From contig JABAKD010000024.1 of the NCBI GenBank assembly GCA_012845835.1, forward strand, positions 843,862 through 907,861: a DNA stretch of 64,000 bases, in the 5' to 3' direction. This document shows positions 54,202-64,000 of the stretch, piece after piece. The first letter of the stretch is position 1; each line of letters opens with the position of its first letter. The stretch comes from Undaria pinnatifida. Lineage: Eukaryota > Sar > Phaeophyceae > Laminariales > Alariaceae. Below the pieces are notes generated by a model that worked only from the letters and a program-made list of their open reading frames with translations, was not told where the DNA came from and made no database searches. The translations under genes were made by a program, and so were the position numbers.

Positions 54202-54683
54202 CGCCGGATGATGCCGCCCCCCCATTTCCCCATCCTCATGGTTGGCGTATCTATGGTTGATTGATATCGCGAACGAAATGAAGTAGCAGCACTCACTCGT
54301 TGTTTGCTTCCTTTCCCCCCCCCTTTTTTTAACATCACCGTATTATAGGTGCGATAATCGTGGGTATTGTCTGCCGCTCTAGTTTACATAATACAGTAGT
54401 ACGTGGTGTATACTTTTTTATGCCGGGTGGGTGTTTTGGTGTTTTCTTTTTTCAAGATTCTAGCGGGATTGGTTGTTTTTTTTAACACCTTTTTCCTATA
54501 GCGGGGGAGTGAAGATTTTTTTTTTGGCTCTTTGTTTATTTTTTTCGTTGTTTTTATTCGCGCTGTGTCCCGCAAGGTCGTTCCCCGAACATCGTCTTGG
54601 AACCTCGTTCTTGGTTTCATTCCATGGGCGTGTCCATGCGGTGTAGCGAGTGGCCTCAGCACACACACACGTTTTTGTTCTAT

Positions 54684-54975
54684 CAAGTAGGCGTGTTCAT
54701 GTGGGGCCTTGGTTTTAACATCCCCTTGGTGGCTGTGTTCACACGGGGTCTTGGCCGTAGTGTCCTCCTTCTTTTTCAGGTGGCTCTGTTCACGCGGGGT
54801 CTTGGCCGTGTCAACCCCCCCCCCCCCCGATTTTTTAGGTGGCTCTGGTCACGCGGGGTCTTGGCCGTATTAACCCCCCCCGTTTGTTAGGTGGCTATGA
54901 TGACACGGGGATTGGCCTGAACCCCACCCCCCCCCACCCCCCGTTAGGTGGCTGTGTTGACGCGGGGTGCTTTGC
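54684..54975 (+). repeat. Tandem repeat, about 55-65-bp unit, G(G)TGGCTNTG
   Basis: Five or six diverged units share AGGTGGCTCTGTTCACGCGG and GGTCTTGGCCGT, then a T/C-rich spacer. Each unit begins with a plausible splice acceptor (C/T tract, TTAG or TCAG) followed by GTGGCT, as if an exon start had been multiplied. No protein family is recognised. Confidence 0.65.
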
Positions 54976-56300
54976 TTCGTCTCGAAAGGAATTGCGCGGG
55001 CAATGGTCAAGTGGCTATCATACGGCAAGCTACAAATTAGTGCACCGCCCTCTCTCTGTTGTGTTTGCTCTTTTTGAGCAGATGGCCCACAGCAGTAGCG
55101 AGCCGAGATGGGGGGGGTTGGGAGGGGGGGGGTCTTGTCGCGTTGCTGTAGTGTGCGCCGAGTGCCTGATGTTTTGCTCCTCTATTGGCTTGTGTTAGTC
55201 TCTTGCGGTGGGGTATGACAACCGATTATCACCCCCCTCCACCCTCCCCTACCACACCCCGTCACCACCAGTACCACCTGGTCTACGAAGAAAACACTCC
55301 GTCGCGCCACCTATTACTAGTCCGCCAAAAGGAAATAAATCCGCCCCAAAAATAAAAAAAATGTCCTTGTGATGAATTTGTAGAATGGTATGCTGGACAC
55401 CGATATGGGAGGGACGGTCGTGTGTATCTATAATCGAGGGAGAGAGAGGCCGGGAGAGGTAGAAGGGACACGGGCGGACATTCTTATGTTTTTTTATAAC
55501 TTGCGTTTCTTATTCCTTATGTTTCTTATGTAGTAGCTGTTGGGTTAACAATGTTTTTGGGTTTGTTTTTTCTGCGGCGGCATTAGGAGGGAGGGGAGGG
55601 GTAGGGTGTACCAATGTACATGAAGGTGGAACAGCGAAATCAGGAGTATGGAGATAACTTTCTGAGAGTTTCCCTTGTTTAGCCGAGGCATTACTGGGGA
55701 GGGGCTAGACGGGGAGGGTGTACGAATGTACATGAAGCGGGTGCAACAAGCAAGGGTGGTGGAGCGGTGGAGAGGGGAAAGCAAGAAGTGTGCTGAAGAA
55801 TAAGGTGTACTCTGTTTTCAGGATGGTGAAACGAATATGTGTGTCCCTTTTGAATGGTTTCGCACGTCGGGTAGGGCACGATCTAGGTTTGATCTGTCAA
55901 CAATCAATAGATTCTACGATCTTCTAGATCATGATACAATCTACGGTGTAGAGGGTGCCGTATCCCCCCCCCCCCCCCCCGGTTCCAAGTGTACGGCAGG
56001 GCGGGTGCTCCGATTTTTACTACGCGGTTTAGGCTACTCGCGCAAGAGTGGCTCCCTCTGTCTTGTTGAACAATGGACTAAAACCGTTGTTTTTGTTGCG
56101 CGGTGCAGGTGCAACAAAACGGTCCATCGCCGTGAATACCCCGTCAAACGAACTATGAAATAACAAGAATGAAAATGGGGTAGGCGCTCGTGCGAGGGTC
56201 TTGTCTCTGCGCCGCTGGAAAACCAGACCCTGACGGGAACCCTCTTACCCCTCTTACCCCTCTTAGCGTAGCCAGCCGTGGTCCTGGAGCTGTAGACTTG
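54976..56300. other. No recognisable gene
   Basis: Open frames here are short and lack family features. At 55837-56163 a 108-codon plus frame contains a proline run from a C tract and is probably chance. A duplicated block with TGTACATGAAG and GGTGCAAC words lies near 55615-55760. Confidence 0.45.
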
Positions 56301-56309
56301 AGGATCTCT

Positions 56310-56475
56310 TACGCCTCGAGCCCAAAAACTGATTTTGAGTAAACTGAAAGTGCAATCCGATGACCAAGCCCGTGGCCCAGGTATACAAAATAACCGTTTT
56401 TTGCAGAATAAGAACGATAATTACATTAAATTTGATTCCTAAGACGATTTTGGGTTAATATGGGCCAGGAAGGCC
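56310..56475 (+). repeat. Dispersed 170-bp repeat, copy
   Basis: AAAACTGATTTTGAGTAAAC, TGGCCCAGGTATACAAA, GACGATTTTGGGTTAA match the family at 27225-27430. Confidence 0.6.
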
Positions 56476-56844
56476 TCGTCGTTCTCAGAAAGTAGTTCAT
56501 GGGCGAAAAGTGATAAAGGAGCTCTAAAAAAATCTCCTCTCACTCCCAAAAAAGTCAAGGAAATAAATGAAGGTTTGAAACGGTGTAGGCCTCCAGCGTA
56601 AAGGAAGCTAACGGCGTAGAAATACGCCGAATGGGGGGCGGGGGAGAAAATTGCAGCGGGATGGTGACGGCACAGGAACGTGCGGCAAGGATGCGTCAGT
56701 GCTGTTGATGCATTTGTTGTTGATACTGTTGTTGGTATCGTGTTAACTCACCGCCATCATGTATTCCATGGACACAGAACAGGCTCCCGATGACTCTAGG
56801 ACCTCGGGGAAGTACCCGCACGTAGACATACTCAACCTCCCCTT

Positions 56845-57000
56845 CACCTATCAAAATCAAGATTTTGAGCGAACTCAACGTCCAAGCCGATGGGAAATAC
56901 TTGTGGCCTCTAGATGTAACAAACCAATAATTTTGCGAAACAAGAATGAAACTTTATGCGCGATTTCGGCTCAAGATGGGTTAACGAGCCCTGCCACACC
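56845..57000 (+). repeat. Dispersed 170-bp repeat, copy
   Basis: AAGATTTTGAGCGAACTC, GTGGCCTCTAGATGTAACAA, GGGTTAACGAGCCC match the same family in the same orientation, about 530 bases from the previous copy. Confidence 0.55.
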
Positions 57001-57147
57001 CAGATTTTTTTTTCCATGAAAACGTGCTACGTGTAGCGCAGCACGCGTCTCATCTACACTACTAGATCCTGACAACACAATATAGCTATCGTTTTGACAT
57101 AATAATACTAGTAATAGTAAAAACAATAGCACGAGTTATCCCACACT

Positions 57148-57255
57148 AAAGGGTGCAGCAGAAGTTTCTGAGCTCCCAACATGTGGTCACAAACATCTAT
57201 ATCTCACCCGAAGCATGAAATCGAAGACATTTCATTTGCGCAACCCGACCTATAA
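57148..57255 (+). repeat. Dispersed repeat R2, copy 1
   Basis: GGGTGCAGCAGAAGTTTCTG, GAGCTCCCAACAT and ATATCTCACCCGAA blocks recur at about 62548-62660 (CTGAGCTCCTAACAT, ATATCTCGAACCCACCCGAA). Confidence 0.6.
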
Positions 57256-57292
57256 TAAAAATCTTCGTAAGAATACTACACTACTGTATGTT

Positions 57293-57701
57293 TTATAAAG
57301 GCTTAGTTTGGGTAAGCTATTAGTCTATGGGTTAACCTTTTGCAAGTGGTCAAACGGACCAATACCCCACCAACTCCTTAACAAATGACGTCGTCGGCAG
57401 GTCTATGTTTTTTGTTGGGTCGTGGGTTCGAATCCCATCATCCACCATAACAAACTTTTTCAGACTTCTTCCTCCATGTCGAACCTTGAAAAATACTCTC
57501 CCCGGTATATATACCCAGGAAATGAAACCGCTCGGATATGTTGACAGTCCGCCCGTACATCCGGCCGACCTGCTATCATCCCGCCGTTTCAGGGTGGGAA
57601 AGTGTTGTAAGTAGTTATAAGGCTTGGTTTGGGTAAGCTATTATTGGTTAACCTTTCACAAAAGTGGTCAAACGGACTAACACCCCACTAATTCTTAAAC
57701 A
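57293..57701 (+). mobile_element. TRIM-like element, second full copy
   Basis: Left terminal repeat starts near 57293 (TATAAAGGCTTAGTTTGGGT) and ends TCCTTAACA. The interior begins AATGACGTCGTCGGCAGG with GGGTTCGAATCCC, a perfect B box. The right repeat starts at about 57602-57617 and contains an extra TAAGTAGT and TATTAT. It is more diverged than the copy at 16285-16654 but has the same order of parts, which supports a real family. Confidence 0.75.
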
Positions 57702-57754
57702 TATAGTGAGCCGATAGTGATAGTTCCAGTAATTGTTTAACATTTAGTTAATCG

Positions 57755-57775
57755 ATAGGGTTAGGGTTAGGATTA
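57755..57775 (+). repeat. Interstitial telomere-like repeat
   Basis: AGGGTTAGGGTTAGG, about two and a half TTAGGG units, between the TRIM-like element and the foldback element. Confidence 0.65.
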
Positions 57776-57830
57776 CGTTGTTTTCTTTCGGCCTTTCTTT
57801 GTTGCGGCGGCTCGGGGGTCACTCGCGCGA

Positions 57831-58909
57831 GTGAGTGTTAAGCTCCGGCCTCGAAAGGCCTGTAATTATCCGAATTTGAGATCTTTTTGATGGGTTTCGT
57901 ATGATAAGGTTGGCGTTTCATATTCGGGAAAGTTAGGAAATAGATCGGAGGTACATGCCTCCGATCTCAGAAGCTATCCGGGGCTCTGGTGGAATCGAAT
58001 AAAGCAACGTCTCTACGAAGGAAAATAAAGTGAGTACAAGTACTCTCCGAGGACCTGCTCAACCGGACATGAGCCTCCTCCTGTTATTCCTTCGCGGTCT
58101 TAATCTCTGTGTGCCTTAGTTAGCCTAGGTAGTGTTGCAGTGTTCCACTAGGTATCCGCTATCTGCATGAGCCATAGGCAAACCGTCTATTTATCTCTGC
58201 GGAAAAGTTAGACTATATATCTCTAGTTTATTGATGTATCAAAAGTCTGATTTCCGTTATTTCAAATAATTGTTGTGCGATTCGGAATCATTAGTGTGCA
58301 GGAAGGCTGACGCGGGATCCAGGATTCGGCACGTACGTATATATCGCACGGTAGTATATGACATATGTAATGAACCACGTGATCTACGGGGCATGCAGGA
58401 AACAAGAGTAGTGTATCCTGTCTTACTCTACGCGTTCCACGCTGATTGCGGTTTAGAATCGCGCAAGAAAAAGCGCCTGATCGTGCAATTCTGCCCGTGA
58501 GGTATAGTCACTGGTGCGAGTATGATATGATATGATATGATATGATATGATATGATATGATATGATACGATATGATAGTATGATATGATAGTATGATATG
58601 ACTAGTATGATATGATGGTGTGATCTGATAGCATGATGTGAAGTTATAGGTGGGGACACAGAGTGCCCCCTGCAGGTCTGCCAATTGAGCAGGTCCTCGG
58701 AGAGTACTCACGTTCTTTTCCTTCGTAGAGACGTAGCTTTATTCGTTTCCACCAAAGCCCCGGATAGCTTCTGAGATCGGAGGCACGTGCCTCCGATCTA
58801 TTTCCTAACTTTCCCGAATATCAAACGCCAACCTTATCATACGAAACCCATCCAAATGATTTCATATTCGGATATTTACAGGCCTTTCGAGGCCGTATCT
58901 TAACACTAG
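57831..58909. mobile_element. 1.08-kb element with long terminal inverted repeats
   Basis: About 57831-58065 is the reverse complement of about 58664-58909. Shared blocks are AGTGTTAAG at the tip, GGCCTCGAAAGGCCTGTAA, TATGATAAGGTTGGCGTTT, AACTTTCCCGAATAT in reverse, and CGGAGRNNCNTGCCTCCGATC, itself a small palindrome. The interior has no recognisable transposase and includes a TATGA satellite at 58522-58640. It is probably a non-autonomous DNA transposon or foldback element. Confidence 0.75.
58522..58640 (+). repeat. TATGA pentanucleotide satellite
   Basis: Ten or more perfect ATATG units followed by degraded ones (AGTATGATATG). It lies inside the inverted-repeat element. Confidence 0.9.
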
Positions 58910-58939
58910 CCCACCCTGATAAGTCGCATATACAGAAAT

Positions 58940-59040
58940 ATGGGAGATTCGGGGAAACTCCGGTTCTACGAACTAGACCATGAGTCGAAGATGCGGCTCC
59001 TCAAAACCCACTCCCACACCTCCAACGGACTGGCTATCGA
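58940..59040 (+). other. Possible WD40-type exon
   Basis: After an acceptor-like ATATACAG, a frame reads GDSGKLRFYELDHESKMRLL and then KTHSHTSNGLAIEPG. This has the cadence of a WD40 blade (strand, GH-like dipeptide replaced by TH, then SNGLAIEPG). I see no neighbouring exons, and a convincing donor is lacking. It may be an isolated fragment. Confidence 0.2.
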
Positions 59041-59104
59041 GCCAGGAACACGCGACGAAAAGCAGTTGAAAGAAACGCAGACCCTACAACAACGCAAAAG
59101 TCAC

Positions 59105-59210
59105 CCATCAAATACCTGCCGCATGCCGCCGGTGTGGCGGGGGGGGGCAGAAAAGGCTCTAGAACCTGCCGCATGTCGCCGGTGTGGCGAGGGGGGAGAG
59201 GAAAGGCTCT
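59105..59210 (+). repeat. 56-bp tandem duplication
   Basis: Two copies of CCTGCCGCATGYCGCCGGTG followed by TGGCG, a G run and AGGCTCTA. Confidence 0.85.
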
Positions 59211-59336
59211 ACGGCAAACCAACCACAGAAAAAGGTACTATGGCGAGGCGAGCCCCCGTCGATATGGAGGGGAACACAGGCGCTAACACAAGGGAGAAGT
59301 CATGCGAAAAACCTCCCGCGGGCCATTGTATCTTAA

Positions 59337-59490
59337 CAATGATATGATAGCATGATATGATAGTATGATATGATAGTAGTATGATATGATGGTATGATGT
59401 GATAATATGATATGATAGTATGGTAAGATAGATTGATATGATAGTATGATATGATAGTATGATATGATAGTATGATGTGATAATATGATA
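59337..59490 (+). repeat. Degraded TATGA satellite
   Basis: Imperfect ATGATATGATAGT units for about 150 bases. Confidence 0.85.
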
Positions 59491-60098
59491 GCTCAAACTC
59501 GGTAGCAACACGAGAGTATGATGCTACAATACCATACATAGCCGGTCAGAAACGTTTGGCGCAATAAAGTGCAACTCCTACCGTGGGATGGCGCATACCG
59601 TACCATACCATACCTTACCATCCCATACCATAAAATATCTAGTACTTGCAGCCTGCCCGATGAGCCGTATAGTTTTGTAATCTACGGACACAAGATTCAT
59701 GATTTTCACGTATGTACGAGCGATACAGGATATATGTTGTTGGGAAATGAGTGTTTTCTATTGGATGGTGGTGTGTTGTCAGAATGTCAGCCACCCCGCT
59801 GGAAACATGCCTTCTACGGTATGTTTAGTTCTAGGTTGATTCCGATGGGGTACGCCCTTTATATCAGTCTTGATTTGGTCCAGTTTTTGCCCCTGATTTG
59901 TGGGCGGCTTCTGGCCGATCTTGACTCATCCCATGTCTCCATTGTGATAATATACTCGGATACGCGACAATAATATAACGGATTTTTCTACATATTGATC
60001 AACATCTGGGACATCTCTTTTATCAGCTGCCACCGCGCAACCAAGGCCCCCGCATGAGGTGGCCCACGCGAGCAAGCTGACCTTGAGCATGGGTTTTC

Positions 60099-60312
60099 CC
60101 ATCATACCATACCATACCATACCATACCATACCATACCATACCATACCATACCATACCATACCATACCATACCATACCATACCACACCATACCATACCGT
60201 ACCATGCCATACCATACCATACCATACCATACCATACCATACCATACCATAACATACCATACTATACCATACCATGCCATACCATACCATACCATACCAT
60301 ACCATACCACAC
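60099..60312 (+). repeat. CATAC pentanucleotide satellite
   Basis: About 43 units of ACCAT with rare variants. It produces Tyr/His/Ile/Pro and Trp/Tyr/Gly/Met frames on the two strands that are not genes. Confidence 0.95.
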
Positions 60313-60319
60313 CATGCCA

Positions 60320-61085
60320 TCTGTTGTGCAGCATGTGTGTGGAACATATATAATCCAGGAAACCTTCCCGGCATCATGCAGATGATCCGGCTCTCACCGG
60401 GCAGCATAACCTGTCTTATTAGATCATGCAGACATAATCTATAAAGCAGGATCTATCTGCATGCATGCCCTGCAAGGGAAATACCATTAATGGGGGATGG
60501 ATCTGATCTATCTGACGACGTGTGAAGCGGTTTGAACAAGAAGCAGGTGTCGAAGATGATGAAACGAAATGGCCCTTTGGGATGTGATTTCCTGATGGTA
60601 CCAACATCCACCTAAAAAGCAACAAATAGCGGGGTAGCATCAGAACAAGCATGATCGTGCTGCGTTCTTGTCGCATAATAGATCTCTCCCTGCGTCACTT
60701 CGGACCATCCCCGTCTTCCCTGGTCAGCCCGCGCTGGCTGAATCGTCTGTGATGGGGATGCTATAATACCGTCCAATATTTCACACGTCGGACAGATGAT
60801 CTATCTATCCCCGCTTGATGATCTAGATTTTGCAGGAAGATCTGTAGGATCTAGCTCATGTTGCTGGGCGAGGACCGCACGATCTGCATGATCTAACACA
60901 TGCTGGCGGGGTTGGATCTATAGACTACTCCATACACGTAGACCCTGCACAACAGCATCTCATGACGGCAGCTATAGCGTCTACCGTAGATATGATCTAT
61001 ATGATCTATACATAATCTGTGTATGATCTGTGTGATGTGTTCGAGATGTGCACATGGGCACGCGCTACGTTAGAGGCAGCAGTTT
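60320..61085. other. No recognisable gene
   Basis: Contains many GATCTATCTGATCTAT-like short words (60480-60510, 60800-61030). On the minus strand a stretch near 60480-60620 stays open and could be an exon after a TTTTTAG-type acceptor, but I recognise no family. Confidence 0.35.
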
Positions 61086-61089
61086 TCGC

Positions 61090-61255
61090 CTCTTATGGTT
61101 TCTGAATGACGGGGCTCCTTAACCCAAAATCGTCGAAAACACGCCCCATTAATTTTTTCATGATGATTCTCGTTGTCTACCTAGACTATAGGCCATTGGA
61201 TTTTTCATCCGGTAGCAGTTTTAGTTTTTGTCGAAATCAGTTTTCGCGTCAAGAA
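61090..61255 (-). repeat. Dispersed 170-bp repeat, reverse copy
   Basis: GGTTTCTGAATGACGGGGCT, CCTTAACCCAAAATCGTCG and AATCAGTTTTC are the reverse complement of the 27225-27430 copy. Confidence 0.7.
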
Positions 61256-61261
61256 GGACAT

Positions 61262-61850
61262 GTGTGTCTTGTCTAAGACATGATTAAGAGATGTCTTAAC
61301 CACCTCCTGATGAAGTGAGAAGATGTCTGAACCTCCTCCCAAAGTGAGGAGATGTCTTGACTTCCTCCTAAAGTGAGGAGATGTCTTAACTTCCTCCCAA
61401 AATGAGATGTCTTAACCTCCTTCCAAAGTGCGGACATATGTCTTTTAACCTCCTCCCAAAGCGAGGAGTTGTGTTAACCTCCTCCCAAAGTGAGTAGATG
61501 TCTCAACCTCCTCCCAAAGTGAGGAGATGTCTTAACCTCCTCCCAAAGTGAGGAGATGTCTTGACTTCCTCCTAAAGTGAGGAGATGTCTTAACTTCCTC
61601 CCAAAATGAGATGTCTTAACCTCCTTCCAAAGTGCGGACATATGTCTTTTAACCTCCTCCCAAAGCGAGGAGTTGTGTTAACCTCCTCCCAAAGTGAGTA
61701 GATGTCTCAACCTCCTCCCAAAGTGAGGAGATGTCTTAACCTCCTCCCAAAGTGAGGAGTTGTGTTAACCTCCTCCTAAAGTGAGGAGATGTCGTAACTC
61801 CTCCTAAAGTGAGATGTCTTAACCTCTTCCCAAAGTGAGGACCATTCTAT
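61262..61850 (+). repeat. 29-bp minisatellite with a 204-bp higher-order duplication
   Basis: Units of AACCTCCTCCCAAAGTGAGG plus AGATGTCTT. The block 61351-61554 is repeated essentially unchanged from 61555, including its internal variants (TGCGGACATATG, GCGAGGAGTTGTG), so a seven-unit segment was duplicated recently. Confidence 0.92.
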
Positions 61851-62185
61851 GGTGCACAGGTCTCTCTGGCTTAAGCAATAAAATTCCTAACCCTGGTCAA
61901 GGAATTGCGACCCAACCTTCACACCAAACATGGGAAAAGCTGTTTTATATACCAGGTATAGGGTAACGTAGAACGCACACAACCCCCTGTCTCACACAAC
62001 GATTTCCGCCTGGTTTTCGCGTACTCCTGCAGACTTTGGCCACACAATGATTCCAGCCTGGTTTTCGCGTACTGCAGACTTTGGCCCCAGTTTCTACAGA
62101 GCGGTTGACGTATACTCGCTAACCCCAACCCCCCTACTGCTGGGGAATTCCTCAGCGTGAGGATACAAGTAGGAACCGGTGTGGA

Positions 62186-62570
62186 CTACCAACGAAACAC
62201 GAAATAGGCGAAGAAAGCAAGGAGCGCAAAGAAAACGACGAGCCGGGAGGAGAGTTTAGCCAGCATCGTCTGGAATATCGCGTGGCTGGCCTTGATCTTT
62301 TGGGCGCCCACAGCTAGGGGGGATGTTGCGACGGTGTGGTTGGGCCCACATGTCGGGTTTCCGGTGAAGGCGTGGCATTTGTGAGTTATGGGGAGACAAC
62401 TAACCTAACCCCAGGTGAGGCAGGCCTCCCTGCTTCTATGCAGGATGGAAGCGTGCCACCCCGCCGCTGTGGTGGCACGGTTGGTCTCTTGCCCTCCTAG
62501 CGCTTGTTTTAGCTTCATCAGGGTCGATACGATGGTTGAGTCATCCCACGGGGTAGGGGTGCAGCAGATT
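62186..62570 (-). CDS. 3' end of a gene for a tail-anchored membrane protein
   Basis: The terminal exon 62313-62186 (minus) follows a good acceptor (TCCCCCCTAG). It reads VGAQKIKASHAIFQTMLAKL, then a 17-residue hydrophobic span (LVVFFALLAFFAYFVF) and RW before TAG. A candidate preceding exon ends at 62410 with TGG-G before GTTAGG. It contains TLMKLKQALGGQETN and HRSREACLTW, and its phase fits through a 96-base intron. The short helical stem plus C-terminal membrane anchor with only two residues beyond it is typical of tail-anchored proteins such as SNAREs, but no family is recognised. The 5' edge near 62570 overlaps repeat R2 and is uncertain. Upstream exons were not found. Confidence 0.35.
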
Positions 62571-62660
62571 CTAAGAAATTTCTGAGCTCCTAACATAAAG
62601 AGCTCAATATCTCGAACCCACCCGAAACATGCCTGTCCAAGACATCCCTTCATGCGACCC
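62548..62660 (+). repeat. Dispersed repeat R2, copy 2
   Basis: Shares GGGTGCAGCAG, TTTCTGAGCTCC and CCACCCGAAACATG blocks with 57148-57255. Confidence 0.6.
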
Positions 62661-62689
62661 GCGACCATCAGTTATATGCGCTAGTTGGT

Positions 62690-63069
62690 AGTCCTTAAAA
62701 AACACGCACACTCGTAACATTATCACATTATAATACTAGACTAACCGAAAGTGTTCCGCATTTATTTGAGGAGCTCACCCCCCCGGCCGGACGCGTTTGG
62801 CTCAAAAAGTGCAACTCCCCGTGGACCGTGGGATGAATCATTACACCTACTACAGCGGGCCATGGGTTCGTTTGGTGGTAATCGAGTTGCACTCACTCTC
62901 AGTTTACTCAAAGAAACAGATTGTGGCGAGGTATAGACTATAGAGCTCTTCAAGCCAAGAAACTTGGAGGGAAACAACAATGGCGCAGCACACTGCTACC
63001 GTGGGGTGTGTCCTGAGAGTCGGCACGAACTTTGGCACGTGCTGCGATATAGGTATACCGTTTTTTGGC
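62690..63069. other. No recognisable gene
   Basis: Short mixed open frames only; no family or element recognised. Confidence 0.45.
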
Positions 63070-63215
63070 AAAAATGGTTTCTGAATGACGGGGCTCCTTA
63101 ACCTACTAATACTATCGTCGAAGAAAGAATAAATAATAGGCCATTTTTTTCGCATGATTCTCGTTGTATACCTAAATGGGCCATGGGATTTTTATCCGGT
63201 AGCAGCTTTATTTTT
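63070..63215 (-). repeat. Dispersed 170-bp repeat, reverse copy
   Basis: GGTTTCTGAATGACGGGGCT, CCTTAACC, TCGTCGAA, GCATGATTCTCGTTGTATAC and TTTATCCGGTAGCAG match 61090-61255 in the same orientation. Confidence 0.7.
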
Positions 63216-64000
63216 CTCCCACATCAGTGTTTGATTAAGTAGGGACATGCGTCTTATATCATGTCTTACATAGTGTCTAAGACAAGCAATGCTTTGCAGG
63301 TGCACCTGTATCGTAGCAGGCGTTTGACTGTAAGCGTGGGCGTGGTGAGATCGGAGACAGGTATTACCCTGAGGTGCCACAGGGTAATGGGTGTTTCGCT
63401 TCGCACCCTGTACGTTGGAAACGACAATATTAAAAATACGTGGACAAGGGAGTGTCCTTAGAAATATCATGGGATGATGATGATCATGATGATTATGTCG
63501 TTGGCGCGAGAATGACCTCCACTTTTCGCACGATGCACGCAACCCGCACGCTCATATGGGTATCTACCATTGTGTCGAAGCTGGTCCAAGTTGTACTTCG
63601 AAGTATACAGAGTAGTGGTCCCTGTATAGTGCCGGTTGCCCTGTATAATGCTTGCGAAGTCGCTCGGCGCAGAAATAAACAACTGCTGTAGAGTAGTGTC
63701 AGTGTGCAGAACAGTGCCGGTTGCCGTAATAGCGCTGGTATTTCCCTCTAAAGTGCGCAGACCCTCACTATAGAGGGACGAGTACTGTACCGTAAACATT
63801 TCCGCGCACCATCCCTGACGATGCGGAGCGATCATCACACTTGACGCTGCAAGGCATTGAACACACCATCAACCACAATAAAAAAAAAAACGCTTTGTGC
63901 AGGGGAGAAGGAAGAGTGGCGCTGCTTGGTTTTTTTGTTTTCTCCATTGTTGGGCAAAACAATTATTTAATAGCTTGAGGCAAAAATATATCAGATTGAT
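63216..64000. other. No recognisable gene
   Basis: A short GATGATGATGATCATGATGA stretch lies near 63472. The remaining frames are short and unrecognised. Confidence 0.45.

Noticed and set aside
59926..60385. Long Tyr/Gly/Met/Trp frames on minus and Tyr/His/Thr/Ile/Pro on plus
   Set aside because: Readings of the CATAC satellite only.
60480..60620. Minus-strand exon candidate after a TTTTTAG-type acceptor
   Set aside because: Frame is open and mildly protein-like but no family, donor or partner exon could be identified.

Overview
The window is nuclear DNA from a eukaryote. Coding sequence comes in short exons with GT-AG introns of up to about 5 kb. There are no bacterial-style operons, and repeats make up most of the length. 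One gene is a SPEF1-type ciliary protein, so the organism probably builds motile flagella. Long repeat-stuffed introns, Ty1/copia and LINE remnants and many simple-sequence arrays would suit a brown alga or another stramenopile. That placement is inference; nothing here fixes the species.

Layout. 1-2.6 kb: no recognised gene. 2.6-4.9 kb: LINE remnant whose ORF joins an apurinic-type endonuclease to a post-RT tail. 5.46-9.57 kb: segment bounded by 125-bp inverted repeats, with a 24-bp minisatellite of about 47 units at its centre. 10.47-14.80 kb: decayed copia element on the minus strand with both LTRs. 16.2-17.5 kb: a 370-bp TRIM-like element and a tRNA-derived SINE. 18.8-30.4 kb (minus): a five-exon SPEF1-like gene. 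30.9-50.0 kb (plus): a nine-exon gene whose splice phases all fit, predicting about 1,417 residues. Its N-terminal half is coiled coil, followed by an acidic/Ser/Pro linker and a complete but divergent actin-related (ARP) domain. 50-57 kb: tandem repeats with no recognised gene. 57.3-60.3 kb: second TRIM-like copy, a foldback element with long inverted repeats, and pentanucleotide satellites. 61.3-61.85 kb: a 29-bp array. 62.2-62.6 kb (minus): likely 3' end of a gene for a tail-anchored membrane protein.

The two well supported genes are divergent, with about 560 bp between their start codons: a microtubule/cilium protein and a coiled-coil actin-related protein. Shared control or a shared cytoskeletal role is a hypothesis only.

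The most unusual observations are the coiled-coil/ARP fusion and the decayed tandem echoes around its exons. Exons 5, 6, 7, 8 and 9 each have degenerate copies of the exon end plus flanking sequence in the adjacent intron or 3' flank. The echo of the last exon grades into an array of about sixteen CCAAT-box motifs. Exon boundaries were deduced by eye from splice consensus, phase and protein similarity; no alignment or transcript data were available.
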